Notes: generated from the sequence alone by a model not told the origin. 5,763 nucleotides of DNA from Pseudomonadota bacterium (GCA_023445955.1 JAEXJH010000357.1:1-5763); one strand, 5' to 3'; shown: positions 1-5,763, counted from the first letter of the stretch. Made by a program: numbers and translations.

Positions 1-57
1 ATCCTTAAGGGTCCAGGCCGCGCCCTTCGCCCATTCAAGACCGATATATTCCCCTCG
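1..57 (+). other. Leader upstream of ctaB
   Basis: This is a short stretch before the ctaB start. It contains a local AT-rich patch (GATATATT near 43-50) that stands out in this GC-rich window, but I cannot match a full promoter. No clear Shine-Dalgarno sequence precedes the ATG at 58. The ctaB frame stays open back to base 1, so a longer CtaB N-terminus starting left of the window cannot be excluded. A weak AAGGG/CCCTT inverted repeat (about 8-28) lacks a T-tract and is not called as a terminator. Confidence 0.3.
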
Positions 58-1080
58 ATGTCGAAGACCCTCGCCATGACCCCGGAAACCGCTCAGACAG
101 AGACGGCTCAGCCGGATACGACGCAGACCGCCAGCTGGAAGGACTATTTCCAGCTGATGAAGCCGCGCGTCATGTCGCTGGTGGTGTTCACGGGCCTGAC
201 GGGCCTTCTGGCCGCCCGCGCGCCGATCCACCCCGTGCTGGGGGCGATCGCGGTGTTGTGCATCGCCGTCGGGGCCGGCGCCTCGGGCGCGCTGAACATG
301 TGGTATGACGCCGACATCGACCAGCAAATGCGCCGCACGCGCGGCCGTCCGGTCCCGGCCGGCAAGGTCAAGGGCGAGGAAGCCGCTTCGCTGGGCGTGG
401 TGCTCTCGATCCTGTCGGTGATGTTCTTAGGGTTTGCGATCAACTGGTTCGCGGCCGCCCTGCTGGCCTTCACCATCGTCTTCTACGCCGTCGTCTACAC
501 GATGTGGCTCAAGCGCTGGACGGCGCAGAACATCGTCATCGGCGGCCTGGCCGGCGCCCTGCCGCCCGCCATCGGCTGGGCCGCGGCGACGGGCTCGGCC
601 CCGCTGAACGCCTGGCTGATGGTGGCCATCATCTTCTTCTGGACCCCGCCGCACTTCTGGGCGCTGTCGCTGTACGTCACCACCGACTACGCCAAGGCCG
701 GCGTGCCGATGCTGCCGGTGGTCAAGGGCGCCAAGGAGACGCGCAAGCAGATCCTGATCTACAGCCTGATCCTGATCCCGATCTGCCTGTCGCCGGTGGT
801 GACCGGCCTGGGCGGCCCGATCTACCTGGCCGTGGCGGGACTGGGCGGAGCGGTGTTCCTGCTCCTGGCGGCCCGCGTCTTCGCCAGCAAGGCCGGCGAC
901 GCCGCCGATCCTCGCGTGGCCGACCGCGCGCTCTATGACGTCACCGAGGACGAGAAGGCCGCCGGCGCCAAGGCTGCGCGCAATCTCTTCGCGTTCTCGA
1001 TCCTCTATCTGTTCGCGATGTTCGCCGCCCTGCTGGGCGAAGCCGTGTCGGGCGTCCACGCCCTGGAGCTGCTCAAGTGA
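58..1080 (+). CDS. ctaB: Protoheme IX farnesyltransferase (heme O synthase)
   Basis: This is a UbiA-type prenyltransferase of the inner membrane. It transfers the farnesyl group of farnesyl diphosphate to the 2-vinyl of protoheme, giving heme O; CtaA, not in this window, would then make heme A for the aa3 oxidase. The 340-residue protein has the diagnostic aspartate-rich motif N80-MWY-D84-ADI-D88 followed by MRRTRGRP (91-98). A second conserved block is WTPPHFWALS (195-204) with DYAKAGVPMLP (210-220). About nine hydrophobic segments span roughly 38-328. Length is slightly above the usual ~300 because of a polar, Thr/Gln-rich N-terminus of about 27 residues; ATG 76 is an alternative start that would shorten it. 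No strong ribosome site precedes ATG 58. The stop overlaps the start of the next gene (GTGA). Family assignment is secure; the exact start is less so. Confidence 0.95.
   Translation: MSKTLAMTPETAQTETAQPDTTQTASWKDYFQLMKPRVMSLVVFTGLTGLLAARAPIHPVLGAIAVLCIAVGAGASGALNMWYDADIDQQMRRTRGRPVPAGKVKGEEAASLGVVLSILSVMFLGFAINWFAAALLAFTIVFYAVVYTMWLKRWTAQNIVIGGLAGALPPAIGWAAATGSAPLNAWLMVAIIFFWTPPHFWALSLYVTTDYAKAGVPMLPVVKGAKETRKQILIYSLILIPICLSPVVTGLGGPIYLAVAGLGGAVFLLLAARVFASKAGDAADPRVADRALYDVTEDEKAAGAKAARNLFAFSILYLFAMFAALLGEAVSGVHALELLK
1065..1068 (+). promoter_or_regulatory. Ribosome binding site for the small CoxF-like gene
   Basis: GGAG lies inside the last codons of ctaB, 8 bases before the GTG at 1077. 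This spacing is good and it is the main local evidence that the GTG, which overlaps the ctaB stop, is the real start of the short downstream gene. Confidence 0.6.
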
Positions 1081-1235
1081 ATCAACTTACCGAGAAGGAC
1101 GCCCAAGCGGCGGCCAAGAAGGCGCGTGACGGGCGCAACATCGCGCTCGGCCTGGGCCTGGTGGCCTTCGTCATCATGGTGTTCGTCGTCACCCTCGTGA
1201 GGCTCGGCGCCAATGTCGCCCACCCCCACCCGTAA
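1077..1235 (+). CDS. Small CoxF-like single-pass membrane protein
   Basis: This 52-residue protein starts with GTG in the overlap GTGA with the ctaB stop and ends at TAA 1233-1235, overlapping ctaG by 23 bases. The N-terminus is charged (LTEKDAQAAAKKARDGRN, 4-21). One membrane helix follows (about 22-41), then RLGANV (42-47) and a short HPHP tail. The pattern of a Lys/Arg-rich start, one helix, then a VT-x-x-(K/R)LG-x-NV ending matches, from memory, the small 'CoxF' or hypothetical proteins found between ctaB and ctaG in other alphaproteobacteria. Its molecular role is not established; position suggests oxidase assembly, possibly with CtaG. Support comes from the GGAG at 1065, the conserved position, the matching pattern and an uninterrupted frame. 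Gene finders easily miss it because of its size, GTG start and overlaps on both sides. Confidence 0.82.
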   Translation: MNQLTEKDAQAAAKKARDGRNIALGLGLVAFVIMVFVVTLVRLGANVAHPHP

Positions 1236-1902
1236 GACGAAGGCGGAGCTGACGCCGCAGGAGCAGGCCGCCCGCCGCAACGGCAAGGTGGCCCTGATCT
1301 GCGCCGCCGCCTTCTTCGGCATGGTCGGCGCGGCCTATGCCGCCGTGCCGCTGTACAAGCTGTTCTGCCAGGCGACGGGCTTCGACGGCACGGTCCGCAA
1401 GGCCGACGTCAAGCCCGACAAGATCCTCGACCGCAAGGTCACGATCCGCTTCGACGCCAACATCCGCGAGCTGCCCTGGAAGTTCGAGACGGTGCAGGCC
1501 AGTCAGGACGTGCGCATCGGTGAGACGGGCCTGGCCTTCTTCAAGGTCACCAACCCCACCGACAAGCCGATGACCGGCCGGGCGCTGTACAACGTGGTGC
1601 CGGAATCGGCGGGGCCGTATTTCCAGAAGCTGGAGTGCTTCTGCTTCTCCAGCCAGACGATCCAGCCCCACCAGACGGTGGAGTTCCCGGTCGTCTATTT
1701 CGTGGATCCGCAATACGTGAAGGATCCCGAGACCGTCGGAAAGAACGAGATCACGCTCAGCTACACGTTCTTCCCCGCCGTCGATGACGGCAAGAAGAGT
1801 CCCGCCGGCGTCGCCGGCAAGGACAAAAATGGTAACGTTGCGGCTGCGGCGACGCCTCGCATCGTGGAACCCCTTGGCGGCGCACCGTCGAGAGGGCTAT
1901 AG
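1213..1902 (+). CDS. ctaG: Cytochrome c oxidase assembly protein CtaG (Cox11 family)
   Basis: This is the copper chaperone needed to form the CuB centre in subunit I. It is anchored in the inner membrane with its copper-binding domain in the periplasm. The 229-residue protein has a basic cytosolic N-terminus, one membrane helix (about 26-44), the conserved [16 protein letters not shown] block (45-60, with C52), a beta-rich domain, and the copper motif C142-F-C144-F. SYTFFP (183-188) closes the conserved core. The last ~40 residues (189-229) are rich in Ala, Gly, Pro and Lys and go beyond the family core, so the protein is longer than the usual ~190-200. ATG 1213 lies in the end of the CoxF-like gene, with GAGG at 1199-1202, 10 bases upstream. 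Expression is probably coupled to the two genes before it. Confidence 0.95.
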   Translation: MSPTPTRKTKAELTPQEQAARRNGKVALICAAAFFGMVGAAYAAVPLYKLFCQATGFDGTVRKADVKPDKILDRKVTIRFDANIRELPWKFETVQASQDVRIGETGLAFFKVTNPTDKPMTGRALYNVVPESAGPYFQKLECFCFSSQTIQPHQTVEFPVVYFVDPQYVKDPETVGKNEITLSYTFFPAVDDGKKSPAGVAGKDKNGNVAAAATPRIVEPLGGAPSRGL

Positions 1903-1970
1903 CGTTCACAACGACCACGGCGCGGGGGACCAGCGACCGTGATCAGAGGGATATAAGGGTTAGCAGCAAC
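1903..1970 (+). promoter_or_regulatory. Intergenic leader and ribosome site of ctaE
   Basis: This gap is the largest inside the first gene block. It holds AAGGG at 1955-1959, 11 bases before ATG 1971, the likely ribosome site, plus an AGAGGG at 1945-1950. An imperfect inverted repeat (1913-1920 with 1937-1944, one mismatch, 16-base loop) is present but weak. I cannot identify a convincing -35/-10 pair. A separate promoter for ctaE is possible but not shown. Confidence 0.35.
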
Positions 1971-2843
1971 ATGGCCGGCGCCGTCAAACACGACTACCAC
2001 ATCCTTCCGCCCAGCCCGTGGCCCTTCGTGGGCTCGGCCGCAGCCACCGTCATGGCCATCGGCCTGATCGGCTGGATCAAGGGCGGCGTCTTCGGCATCG
2101 AAAAGGGCAACTGGGCCATTTTCGCCGCGGGTTTCGCGGGCGTGCTCTACACCATGTTCGGCTGGTGGTCGGACGTGGCCAAGGAAGCCAAGGCCGGCGA
2201 CCACACCCCGGTCGTCTCGATCGGCCTGCGCTACGGCATGATCCTGTTCATCGCTTCGGAAGTGATGTTCTTCGTGGCGTGGTTCTGGATGTTCTTCGAG
2301 ATGGCGCTGTTCCATCATCACCGCACCCTGTCGGCGATCGAGGAAGTCCGCACCGCCTGGGCTACCTGGCCGCCGCTCGGCGTCGAAACCGTCTCGCCGT
2401 GGCACCTGCCGCTGGTCAACACCCTGACCCTGCTGCTCTCGGGCACCACGGTCACCTGGGCGCACCACGCGCTGCAGGTCGGCGATCGCAAGGGCGCCAA
2501 GTGGGGCCTGATCCTGACCATCCTGCTGGGCGTGCTGTTCACGACCATCCAGATCTATGAGTACAGCCACATCAACCACGAGAAGCTGTTCTACTCGGAA
2601 GCCGCCGTGAACTCGGGCCTGTACGGTTCGACCTTCTTCCTGGCCACCGGCTTCCACGGCTTCCACGTGTTCGTCGGGACCCTGTTCCTGATCGTCTGCC
2701 TGATCCGCCTGCTGAACGGCGCCTTCACGCCCAAGCAGCACTTCGGCTTCGAAGCGGCCGCCTGGTACTGGCACTTCGTGGACGTGGTCTGGCTGTTCCT
2801 GTTCGCGTTCATCTACGTGATCTTCGGGGGCTCGCCCCACTAA
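1971..2843 (+). CDS. ctaE: Cytochrome c oxidase subunit III
   Basis: This is a core subunit of the aa3-type heme-copper oxidase, which reduces oxygen to water and pumps protons. Subunit III stabilises subunit I and supports proton uptake. The 290-residue protein has about seven membrane helices. The N-terminus [12 protein letters not shown] (7-18) is typical. Key features are the conserved membrane glutamate E97 in ASEVMFF, the block [12 protein letters not shown] (105-116), the THR-rich turn before WAHHAL (163-168), FHGFHVFVG (228-236, with H229 and H232), and the C-terminal [18 protein letters not shown] (261-278). Length fits alphaproteobacterial members. It follows ctaG after 68 bases and is followed 18 bases after its stop by an intrinsic terminator, so it is probably the last gene of the first transcript. 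Subunits I and II are not in the window. Confidence 0.97.
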   Translation: MAGAVKHDYHILPPSPWPFVGSAAATVMAIGLIGWIKGGVFGIEKGNWAIFAAGFAGVLYTMFGWWSDVAKEAKAGDHTPVVSIGLRYGMILFIASEVMFFVAWFWMFFEMALFHHHRTLSAIEEVRTAWATWPPLGVETVSPWHLPLVNTLTLLLSGTTVTWAHHALQVGDRKGAKWGLILTILLGVLFTTIQIYEYSHINHEKLFYSEAAVNSGLYGSTFFLATGFHGFHVFVGTLFLIVCLIRLLNGAFTPKQHFGFEAAAWYWHFVDVVWLFLFAFIYVIFGGSPH

Positions 2844-2861
2844 GATCCCAAGGATCCAAGG

Positions 2862-2895
2862 GGCCCGGAGCGCACACAGCGTTCCGGGCCTTTTT
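2862..2895 (+). terminator. Intrinsic terminator after ctaE
   Basis: A 12-bp stem (2862-2873 paired with 2879-2890, one G-U pair) encloses the 5-base loop ACACA and is followed directly by five T (2891-2895). It starts 18 bases after the ctaE stop and ends 16 bases before the DUF983 start. This is a textbook rho-independent terminator on the + strand. It separates ctaB-ctaE from DUF983-surf1-thrC, or limits read-through between them. Confidence 0.9.
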
Positions 2896-2911
2896 CGTTT
2901 CAGGCGTCCCA

Positions 2912-3274
2912 ATGACCAAGACCAATCCCTACGCCGCCGGCGCGCGCGGCCTTTGTCCCCACTGCGGCGAGGGCCACCTGTTCGAGGGCTTCCTGAAGGT
3001 GGCCCCGTTTTGCGAGGCTTGCGGCTTCGAGCTGGGCAAGTTCGAGACCGGCGACGGGGCGGCGACCTTCGTGATCCTGATCGCTGGCGCGGTCTGCGCC
3101 TTTGGGGCGCTGTTCTCGATGTTCGCCTGGAACTGGCCGGTGTGGCTGCTGCTGCTGATCTGGCTGCCGGCGGTGCTGGTCCTGACGCTAGGCCTCATGC
3201 GCCCGGCCAAGGGCCTGATGGTGGCCGCCCAGATCGCCCACAAGGCCTCGGAGGCCGGTCGCGACCATGTCTGA
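2912..3274 (+). CDS. DUF983 family zinc-ribbon membrane protein
   Basis: This 120-residue protein has an N-terminal four-cysteine zinc-ribbon pattern, C15-PH-C18-GEG and C34-EA-C37-G, followed by GDGAATFVILI (47-57) and two membrane helices (about 52-72 and 76-96). RPAKGLMVAAQIAHKA (97-112) closes the protein. These features match the DUF983 family, which often lies between ctaE/coxC and surf1 in alphaproteobacteria. Its function is not established; context suggests a role in oxidase assembly or metal handling. It starts only 16 bases after the terminator T-tract, with no strong ribosome site (AGG near 2902), so how it is transcribed is unclear: read-through or an unrecognised promoter. Its end overlaps surf1 by 8 bases. 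Confidence 0.9.
   Translation: MTKTNPYAAGARGLCPHCGEGHLFEGFLKVAPFCEACGFELGKFETGDGAATFVILIAGAVCAFGALFSMFAWNWPVWLLLLIWLPAVLVLTLGLMRPAKGLMVAAQIAHKASEAGRDHV
3250..3254 (+). promoter_or_regulatory. Ribosome binding site of surf1
   Basis: GGAGG sits inside the last codons of the DUF983 gene, 12 bases before ATG 3267. It supports that start and translation of surf1 from the shared transcript. Confidence 0.6.
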
Positions 3275-3953
3275 CGTTCAACCGAAGAAACCCGGCTTCC
3301 CGATCGGCCTGACGATCGCCGTGGGCATCGCGTTCGCCATCCTCTGCGGCCTGGGCGGCTGGCAGGTGAAGCGCCTGCACTGGAAGGAAGACCTGCTGGC
3401 GCGGGTCGAGAAGCTGAAGACCGCTTCTGCCGTTCCGCTGGCCAGCGTCCTGACCGCCAGCGCCAAGCCCGAAGATCTGGCCTGGGAGCGGGTCAGCGTC
3501 ACCTGCGCCGACGTCCCCGGCCAGCCGCTTCCGTTGGTCTACGGCGTGCGCGAGGGCGACATGGTCTGGCGGGCGGAAGCCCCCTGCGGCATCGCCGCAG
3601 GTCCCTACGACCTGATCCTAGTCGACCGTGGCGTGGTCCCCAGCCTGACCGGCCAGGTCGACGCTCCCGCGCGCAGCTTCGAGGCTCCTCGCCAGGTGGT
3701 CGGCGTCCTGACGCCTATCAAGCAGCTGGGCGGCGACCGGGCCGAGGTGCTGAAGCGCTTCCCCGGCCGCAAGGCCGCGCCGCTGGTGCTGATGGCCGAA
3801 AGCGAAGGCCCCGCGCCGGCCGGAATCACACCCGCGCCGCTGCCGGCAGAAATTTCCAATCGGCACCTGGAATACGCCCTGACGTGGTTCGGTCTTGCCG
3901 TAACCCTGCTGTTTATCTATGCCGCCATGCTCTGGCGGAGATTGAAACCCTGA
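3267..3953 (+). CDS. surf1: SURF1 family cytochrome c oxidase assembly protein
   Basis: SURF1 (Shy1 in yeast) helps insert heme A into subunit I. The protein is anchored by two helices with a periplasmic domain between them. This 228-residue copy has helix 1 at about 12-32, running into the family motif GGWQVKRLHWK (30-40), the conserved LVDRG (118-122), and the C-terminal signature SNRHLEYALTWFGLA (197-211) overlapping helix 2 (about 204-223). The family core usually reads RGWVP; here it is RGVVP (121-125). Two periplasmic cysteines, C80 and C107, are present and I do not recall them as family features. Start ATG 3267 overlaps the DUF983 end by 8 bases. The stop TGA shares its A with the thrC start. 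Family call is firm; exact role is by homology. Confidence 0.93.
   Translation: MSDVQPKKPGFPIGLTIAVGIAFAILCGLGGWQVKRLHWKEDLLARVEKLKTASAVPLASVLTASAKPEDLAWERVSVTCADVPGQPLPLVYGVREGDMVWRAEAPCGIAAGPYDLILVDRGVVPSLTGQVDAPARSFEAPRQVVGVLTPIKQLGGDRAEVLKRFPGRKAAPLVLMAESEGPAPAGITPAPLPAEISNRHLEYALTWFGLAVTLLFIYAAMLWRRLKP
3937..3940 (+). promoter_or_regulatory. Ribosome binding site that decides the thrC start
   Basis: GGAG lies 12 bases before ATG 3953. With the TGATG junction and the family-typical N-terminus MRYVSTRG, it favours 3953 over the in-frame ATG at 3884, which would add 23 residues read out of frame from the end of surf1. Confidence 0.6.
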
Positions 3954-5350
3954 TGCGCTATGTGTCGACCCGCGGCCAGTCCGCACCGATCGGCTTCCTG
4001 GATGCGGTGCTGGCCGGCCTGGCCCCCGATGGCGGCCTGTACGTGCCGAGCGAGTGGCCCAGCTTCTCGCCCGCCGAGATCGCCGGCTTCGCGGGCAAGT
4101 CCTACGCCCAGGTGGCCGCCGCGGTAGTCGGCAAGTTCGTCGGCGACGACATCCCCAAGGACGACCTGCTGCACATGTGCGAGGAGGCCTACGCCACCTT
4201 CGCCCACACGGCCGTCGTGCCGTTGAAGCAGCTCACGTCCAACCGCTACCTGCTGGAGCTGTTCCACGGCCCGACCCTGGCGTTCAAGGACGTCGCCATG
4301 CAGCTGCTCGGTCGCCTCTACGACTACGTGCTGGAGCGCCAGTCGCGGAAGATGACCATCATCTGCGCCACCTCGGGCGACACCGGCGGCGCAGCCGTCG
4401 AGGCGTTCCGCGGCCGCAAGAACGCCCGCATCGTCGCCCTCTTCCCGGAGGGCCGTATCAGCGAGGTGCAGCGCCGGTTCATGACCACAGCCGTCGACGG
4501 CAACGTGGCCTGCATCTCGGTGCTGGGCTCGTTTGACGACTGCCAGCACATCGTCAAGCAGGCCTTCCAGGACGACCAGTTCCGCCACGCGGTGGACCTG
4601 TCGGGCGTCAACTCGATCAACTGGGCGCGGATCGCAGCCCAGAGCATCTACTACTTCACTGCGGCCGTCTCGCTGGGCGCGCCCAACCGCGAAGTGGCCT
4701 TCGTGGTCCCGACGGGGAACTTCGGCGACGCCTATGCCGCCTTCGTGGCCAAGAAGCTGGGCCTGCCGATCCACTCGGTGACCGCCGCCACCAACTCCAA
4801 CGACATCCTGGCGCGCGCCATGGAGACCGGCCGCTATTCGCGCGGCGCCGTGGCCGCCACCCAGAGCCCGGCCATGGACATCCAGGTCGCGTCCAACTTC
4901 GAGCGCCTGTACTTCGAAGCCGTCCGCCGTGACGGCACCGAGACCGGGCGGGCCTTCCGCGCCTTCGCCGACACCGGCCTGCTGGACATTCCGCCGGGCG
5001 CTCACGCCTGGATGCGCGAGCTGTTCCGCGGCGCGTCGGTCAGCGAGGCCGACACCGCCAAGACCATGCTCTCGACCCTGAACGAGACCGGCGAGGTCAT
5101 CGACCCGCACACCGCCGTCGGCCTGGCCGCCGCAGCGGGTGTGGACGCGCCGGCGTCGGTGCCCGTCGTGGTGCTGTCGACCGCTCACCCGGCCAAGTTC
5201 CCCGAAGCGGTGCAAGCCGCCACGGGTCTGCTGCCGTCGACCCCGCGCGCAACGCCGGACCTCTCGAAGAAGCCCGAGAAGTTCGAGCGCCTGCCGGCCG
5301 ACGGCTCGTCGATCAAGGCGTTCGTGCGGACCTTCGCGGCCAATACTTGA
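3953..5350 (+). CDS. thrC: Threonine synthase
   Basis: This cytosolic PLP enzyme converts O-phospho-L-homoserine to L-threonine, the last step of threonine synthesis. The 465-residue length is normal for the bacterial class. The N-terminus MRYVSTRG (1-8) and GLAPDGGLYVP (22-32) are characteristic. The PLP lysine is K112 in HGPTLAFKDVAMQ (105-117). The phosphate- and substrate-binding loop is ATSGDTGGAA (139-148), and VPTGNFGDAYA (252-262) is the second conserved glycine loop. No key residue is missing. An in-frame ATG at 3884 exists but lies within surf1, so the start at 3953 is chosen. It overlaps the surf1 stop by one base (TGATG), so translation is probably coupled to surf1. This metabolic gene has no obvious link to respiration, yet, from memory, it is next to the cox cluster in many alphaproteobacteria. 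Confidence 0.96.
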   Translation: MRYVSTRGQSAPIGFLDAVLAGLAPDGGLYVPSEWPSFSPAEIAGFAGKSYAQVAAAVVGKFVGDDIPKDDLLHMCEEAYATFAHTAVVPLKQLTSNRYLLELFHGPTLAFKDVAMQLLGRLYDYVLERQSRKMTIICATSGDTGGAAVEAFRGRKNARIVALFPEGRISEVQRRFMTTAVDGNVACISVLGSFDDCQHIVKQAFQDDQFRHAVDLSGVNSINWARIAAQSIYYFTAAVSLGAPNREVAFVVPTGNFGDAYAAFVAKKLGLPIHSVTAATNSNDILARAMETGRYSRGAVAATQSPAMDIQVASNFERLYFEAVRRDGTETGRAFRAFADTGLLDIPPGAHAWMRELFRGASVSEADTAKTMLSTLNETGEVIDPHTAVGLAAAAGVDAPASVPVVVLSTAHPAKFPEAVQAATGLLPSTPRATPDLSKKPEKFERLPADGSSIKAFVRTFAANT

Positions 5351-5363
5351 GCGAAAGCTGGCG

Positions 5364-5385
5364 TCTAGGCGCGCGAGCGCCTAGA
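5364..5385 (+). other. Perfect hairpin with GCGA loop between thrC and the peptidase gene
   Basis: A perfect 9-bp inverted repeat (5364-5372 with 5377-5385; TCTAGGCGC and GCGCCTAGA) flanks a GCGA tetraloop of the stable GNRA class. A G-U pair can extend the stem by one. It lies 13 bases after the thrC stop and 11 bases before the next ATG. No T-tract follows on either strand, so it is not a standard intrinsic terminator. It could be a T-less terminator, an mRNA 3' end stabiliser, a translation control element or an operator; the sequence does not decide. Confidence 0.7.
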
Positions 5386-5396
5386 TACCGCGGCTC

Positions 5397-5763
5397 ATGA
5401 CCACGATCCTCCGCACCCTGCCCAATGGCGTCCGCGTCGTCTTCGACCCGATGCCGGGCCTTGAAACCCTGGCCCTGTCCGTCGTAGCGGGTCGAGGGGC
5501 GGCCTATGAGGATCCGGCGCGGTCGGGCTGGTCGCACCTCCTGGAGCACATGGTGTTCAAGGGCGCAGGCGACCGCTCCTCGCGCGACATCGTCGAGGTC
5601 ATCGAGAACCAGGGCGGCTCGATCAACGCCGCCACCGGCTATGAGCGCACCAGCTTCCAGGTCCGCGCCCTGAAGGGCGGTCTGGATCTGGGCATGGACG
5701 TCATCGCCGACCTCGTCCGCCGCCCGACCTTCGACCCCGCCGACCTGACCCGCGAGAAGCAGG
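5397..5763 (+). CDS. M16-family zinc peptidase, N-terminal part (runs off the window)
   Basis: The first 122 codons are present; the gene continues past the right edge. The protein starts MTTILRTLPNGVRVV and contains the inverted zinc motif H47-LL-E50-H51 in SHLLEHMVFKGA, which defines the M16 (pitrilysin / mitochondrial processing peptidase-like) family. E50 is the catalytic base, and H47 and H51 bind zinc. The third ligand, a glutamate about 77 residues after H51, should lie just beyond the window; the last visible residues, DLTREKQ, are the usual lead-in. NQGGSINAATGYERTSF (71-87) is also typical. ATG 5397 is the first start after an in-frame TAG at 5382-5384, so the start is well fixed. 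No ribosome site is visible. Such a gene often follows thrC in alphaproteobacteria; substrates are generally unknown. Family firm, exact subfamily and location in the cell open. Confidence 0.93.
   Translation, partial: MTTILRTLPNGVRVVFDPMPGLETLALSVVAGRGAAYEDPARSGWSHLLEHMVFKGAGDRSSRDIVEVIENQGGSINAATGYERTSFQVRALKGGLDLGMDVIADLVRRPTFDPADLTREKQ

Noticed and set aside
8..28. AAGGG/CCCTT inverted repeat in the left leader as a terminator
   Set aside because: The stem is only about 5 bp with an 11-base loop and no T-tract.
427..1059. 210-codon minus-strand open frame opposite ctaB
   Set aside because: Same reason: antisense to a certain membrane protein gene, Arg/Gly/Asp/Gln-rich and without a ribosome site or family features.
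1913..1944. Imperfect inverted repeat before ctaE as a regulatory hairpin
   Set aside because: Eight positions with one mismatch and a 16-base loop are too weak in GC-rich DNA to call as a feature.
2847..2861. Tandem ATCC(C)AAGG repeat just after ctaE
   Set aside because: Only two imperfect copies of about eight bases; chance or slippage explains it, and no function is suggested.
1761..2912. 383-codon minus-strand open frame opposite ctaE
   Set aside because: It lies opposite ctaE and has a biased, polar composition with no recognisable motif; it also crosses the terminator. This is a GC-rich shadow frame.
3884..3952. 23-codon upstream extension of thrC from ATG 3884
   Set aside because: It is the out-of-frame end of surf1. 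ThrC proteins begin at MRYVSTRG, and ATG 3953 has GGAG upstream and gives the normal length.
3917..5215. 432-codon open frame on the minus strand opposite thrC
   Set aside because: It is antisense to a certain gene. Its translation is rich in Arg, Gly, His, Asp and Val with no domain, as expected from the reverse complement of GC-rich coding DNA.
1..5763. A new defence, mobile or secondary metabolism system
   Set aside because: Every gene belongs to a known family in a conserved oxidase-assembly, thrC and M16 peptidase order. There are no repeats, integrase, transposase or compositional shift.

Overview
The window looks like chromosomal DNA of an alphaproteobacterium. It is very GC-rich, with G or C at most third codon positions, and the gene order and protein style best fit Caulobacterales, probably Caulobacter or a close relative (inference; no search was run). 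It reads as a conserved housekeeping locus on the + strand only. I see no mobile element, CRISPR array, tRNA or rRNA.

Layout: a 57-base leader; ctaB (heme O synthase, 58-1080); a 52-codon GTG-start membrane protein of the CoxF type (1077-1235); ctaG (Cox11-type copper chaperone, 1213-1902); a 68-base gap; ctaE (cytochrome c oxidase subunit III, 1971-2843); a strong intrinsic terminator (2862-2895); a DUF983 zinc-ribbon membrane protein (2912-3274); surf1 (3267-3953); thrC (threonine synthase, true start 3953, end 5350); a 47-base gap almost half filled by a perfect hairpin with a GCGA loop (5364-5385); and the first 122 codons of an M16-family zinc peptidase that runs off the right edge (5397 onward).

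The first six protein genes build the aa3-type cytochrome c oxidase. CtaB makes heme O, the precursor of heme A. CtaG delivers copper to the CuB site of subunit I. CtaE is a core subunit. SURF1 helps place heme A. The small CoxF-like and DUF983 proteins are conserved passengers of such loci with poorly defined roles. Subunits I and II (ctaD, ctaC) are expected to the left. Genes are tightly packed: a GTGA junction, a 23-base overlap, an 8-base overlap and a TGATG junction suggest translational coupling in two blocks, ctaB-coxF-ctaG(-ctaE) and DUF983-surf1-thrC, separated by the terminator.

No new system is evident. The points most worth checking are the small overlapping gene, the terminator inside the cox cluster, coupling of threonine synthesis to an oxidase assembly gene, and the hairpin before the peptidase gene.
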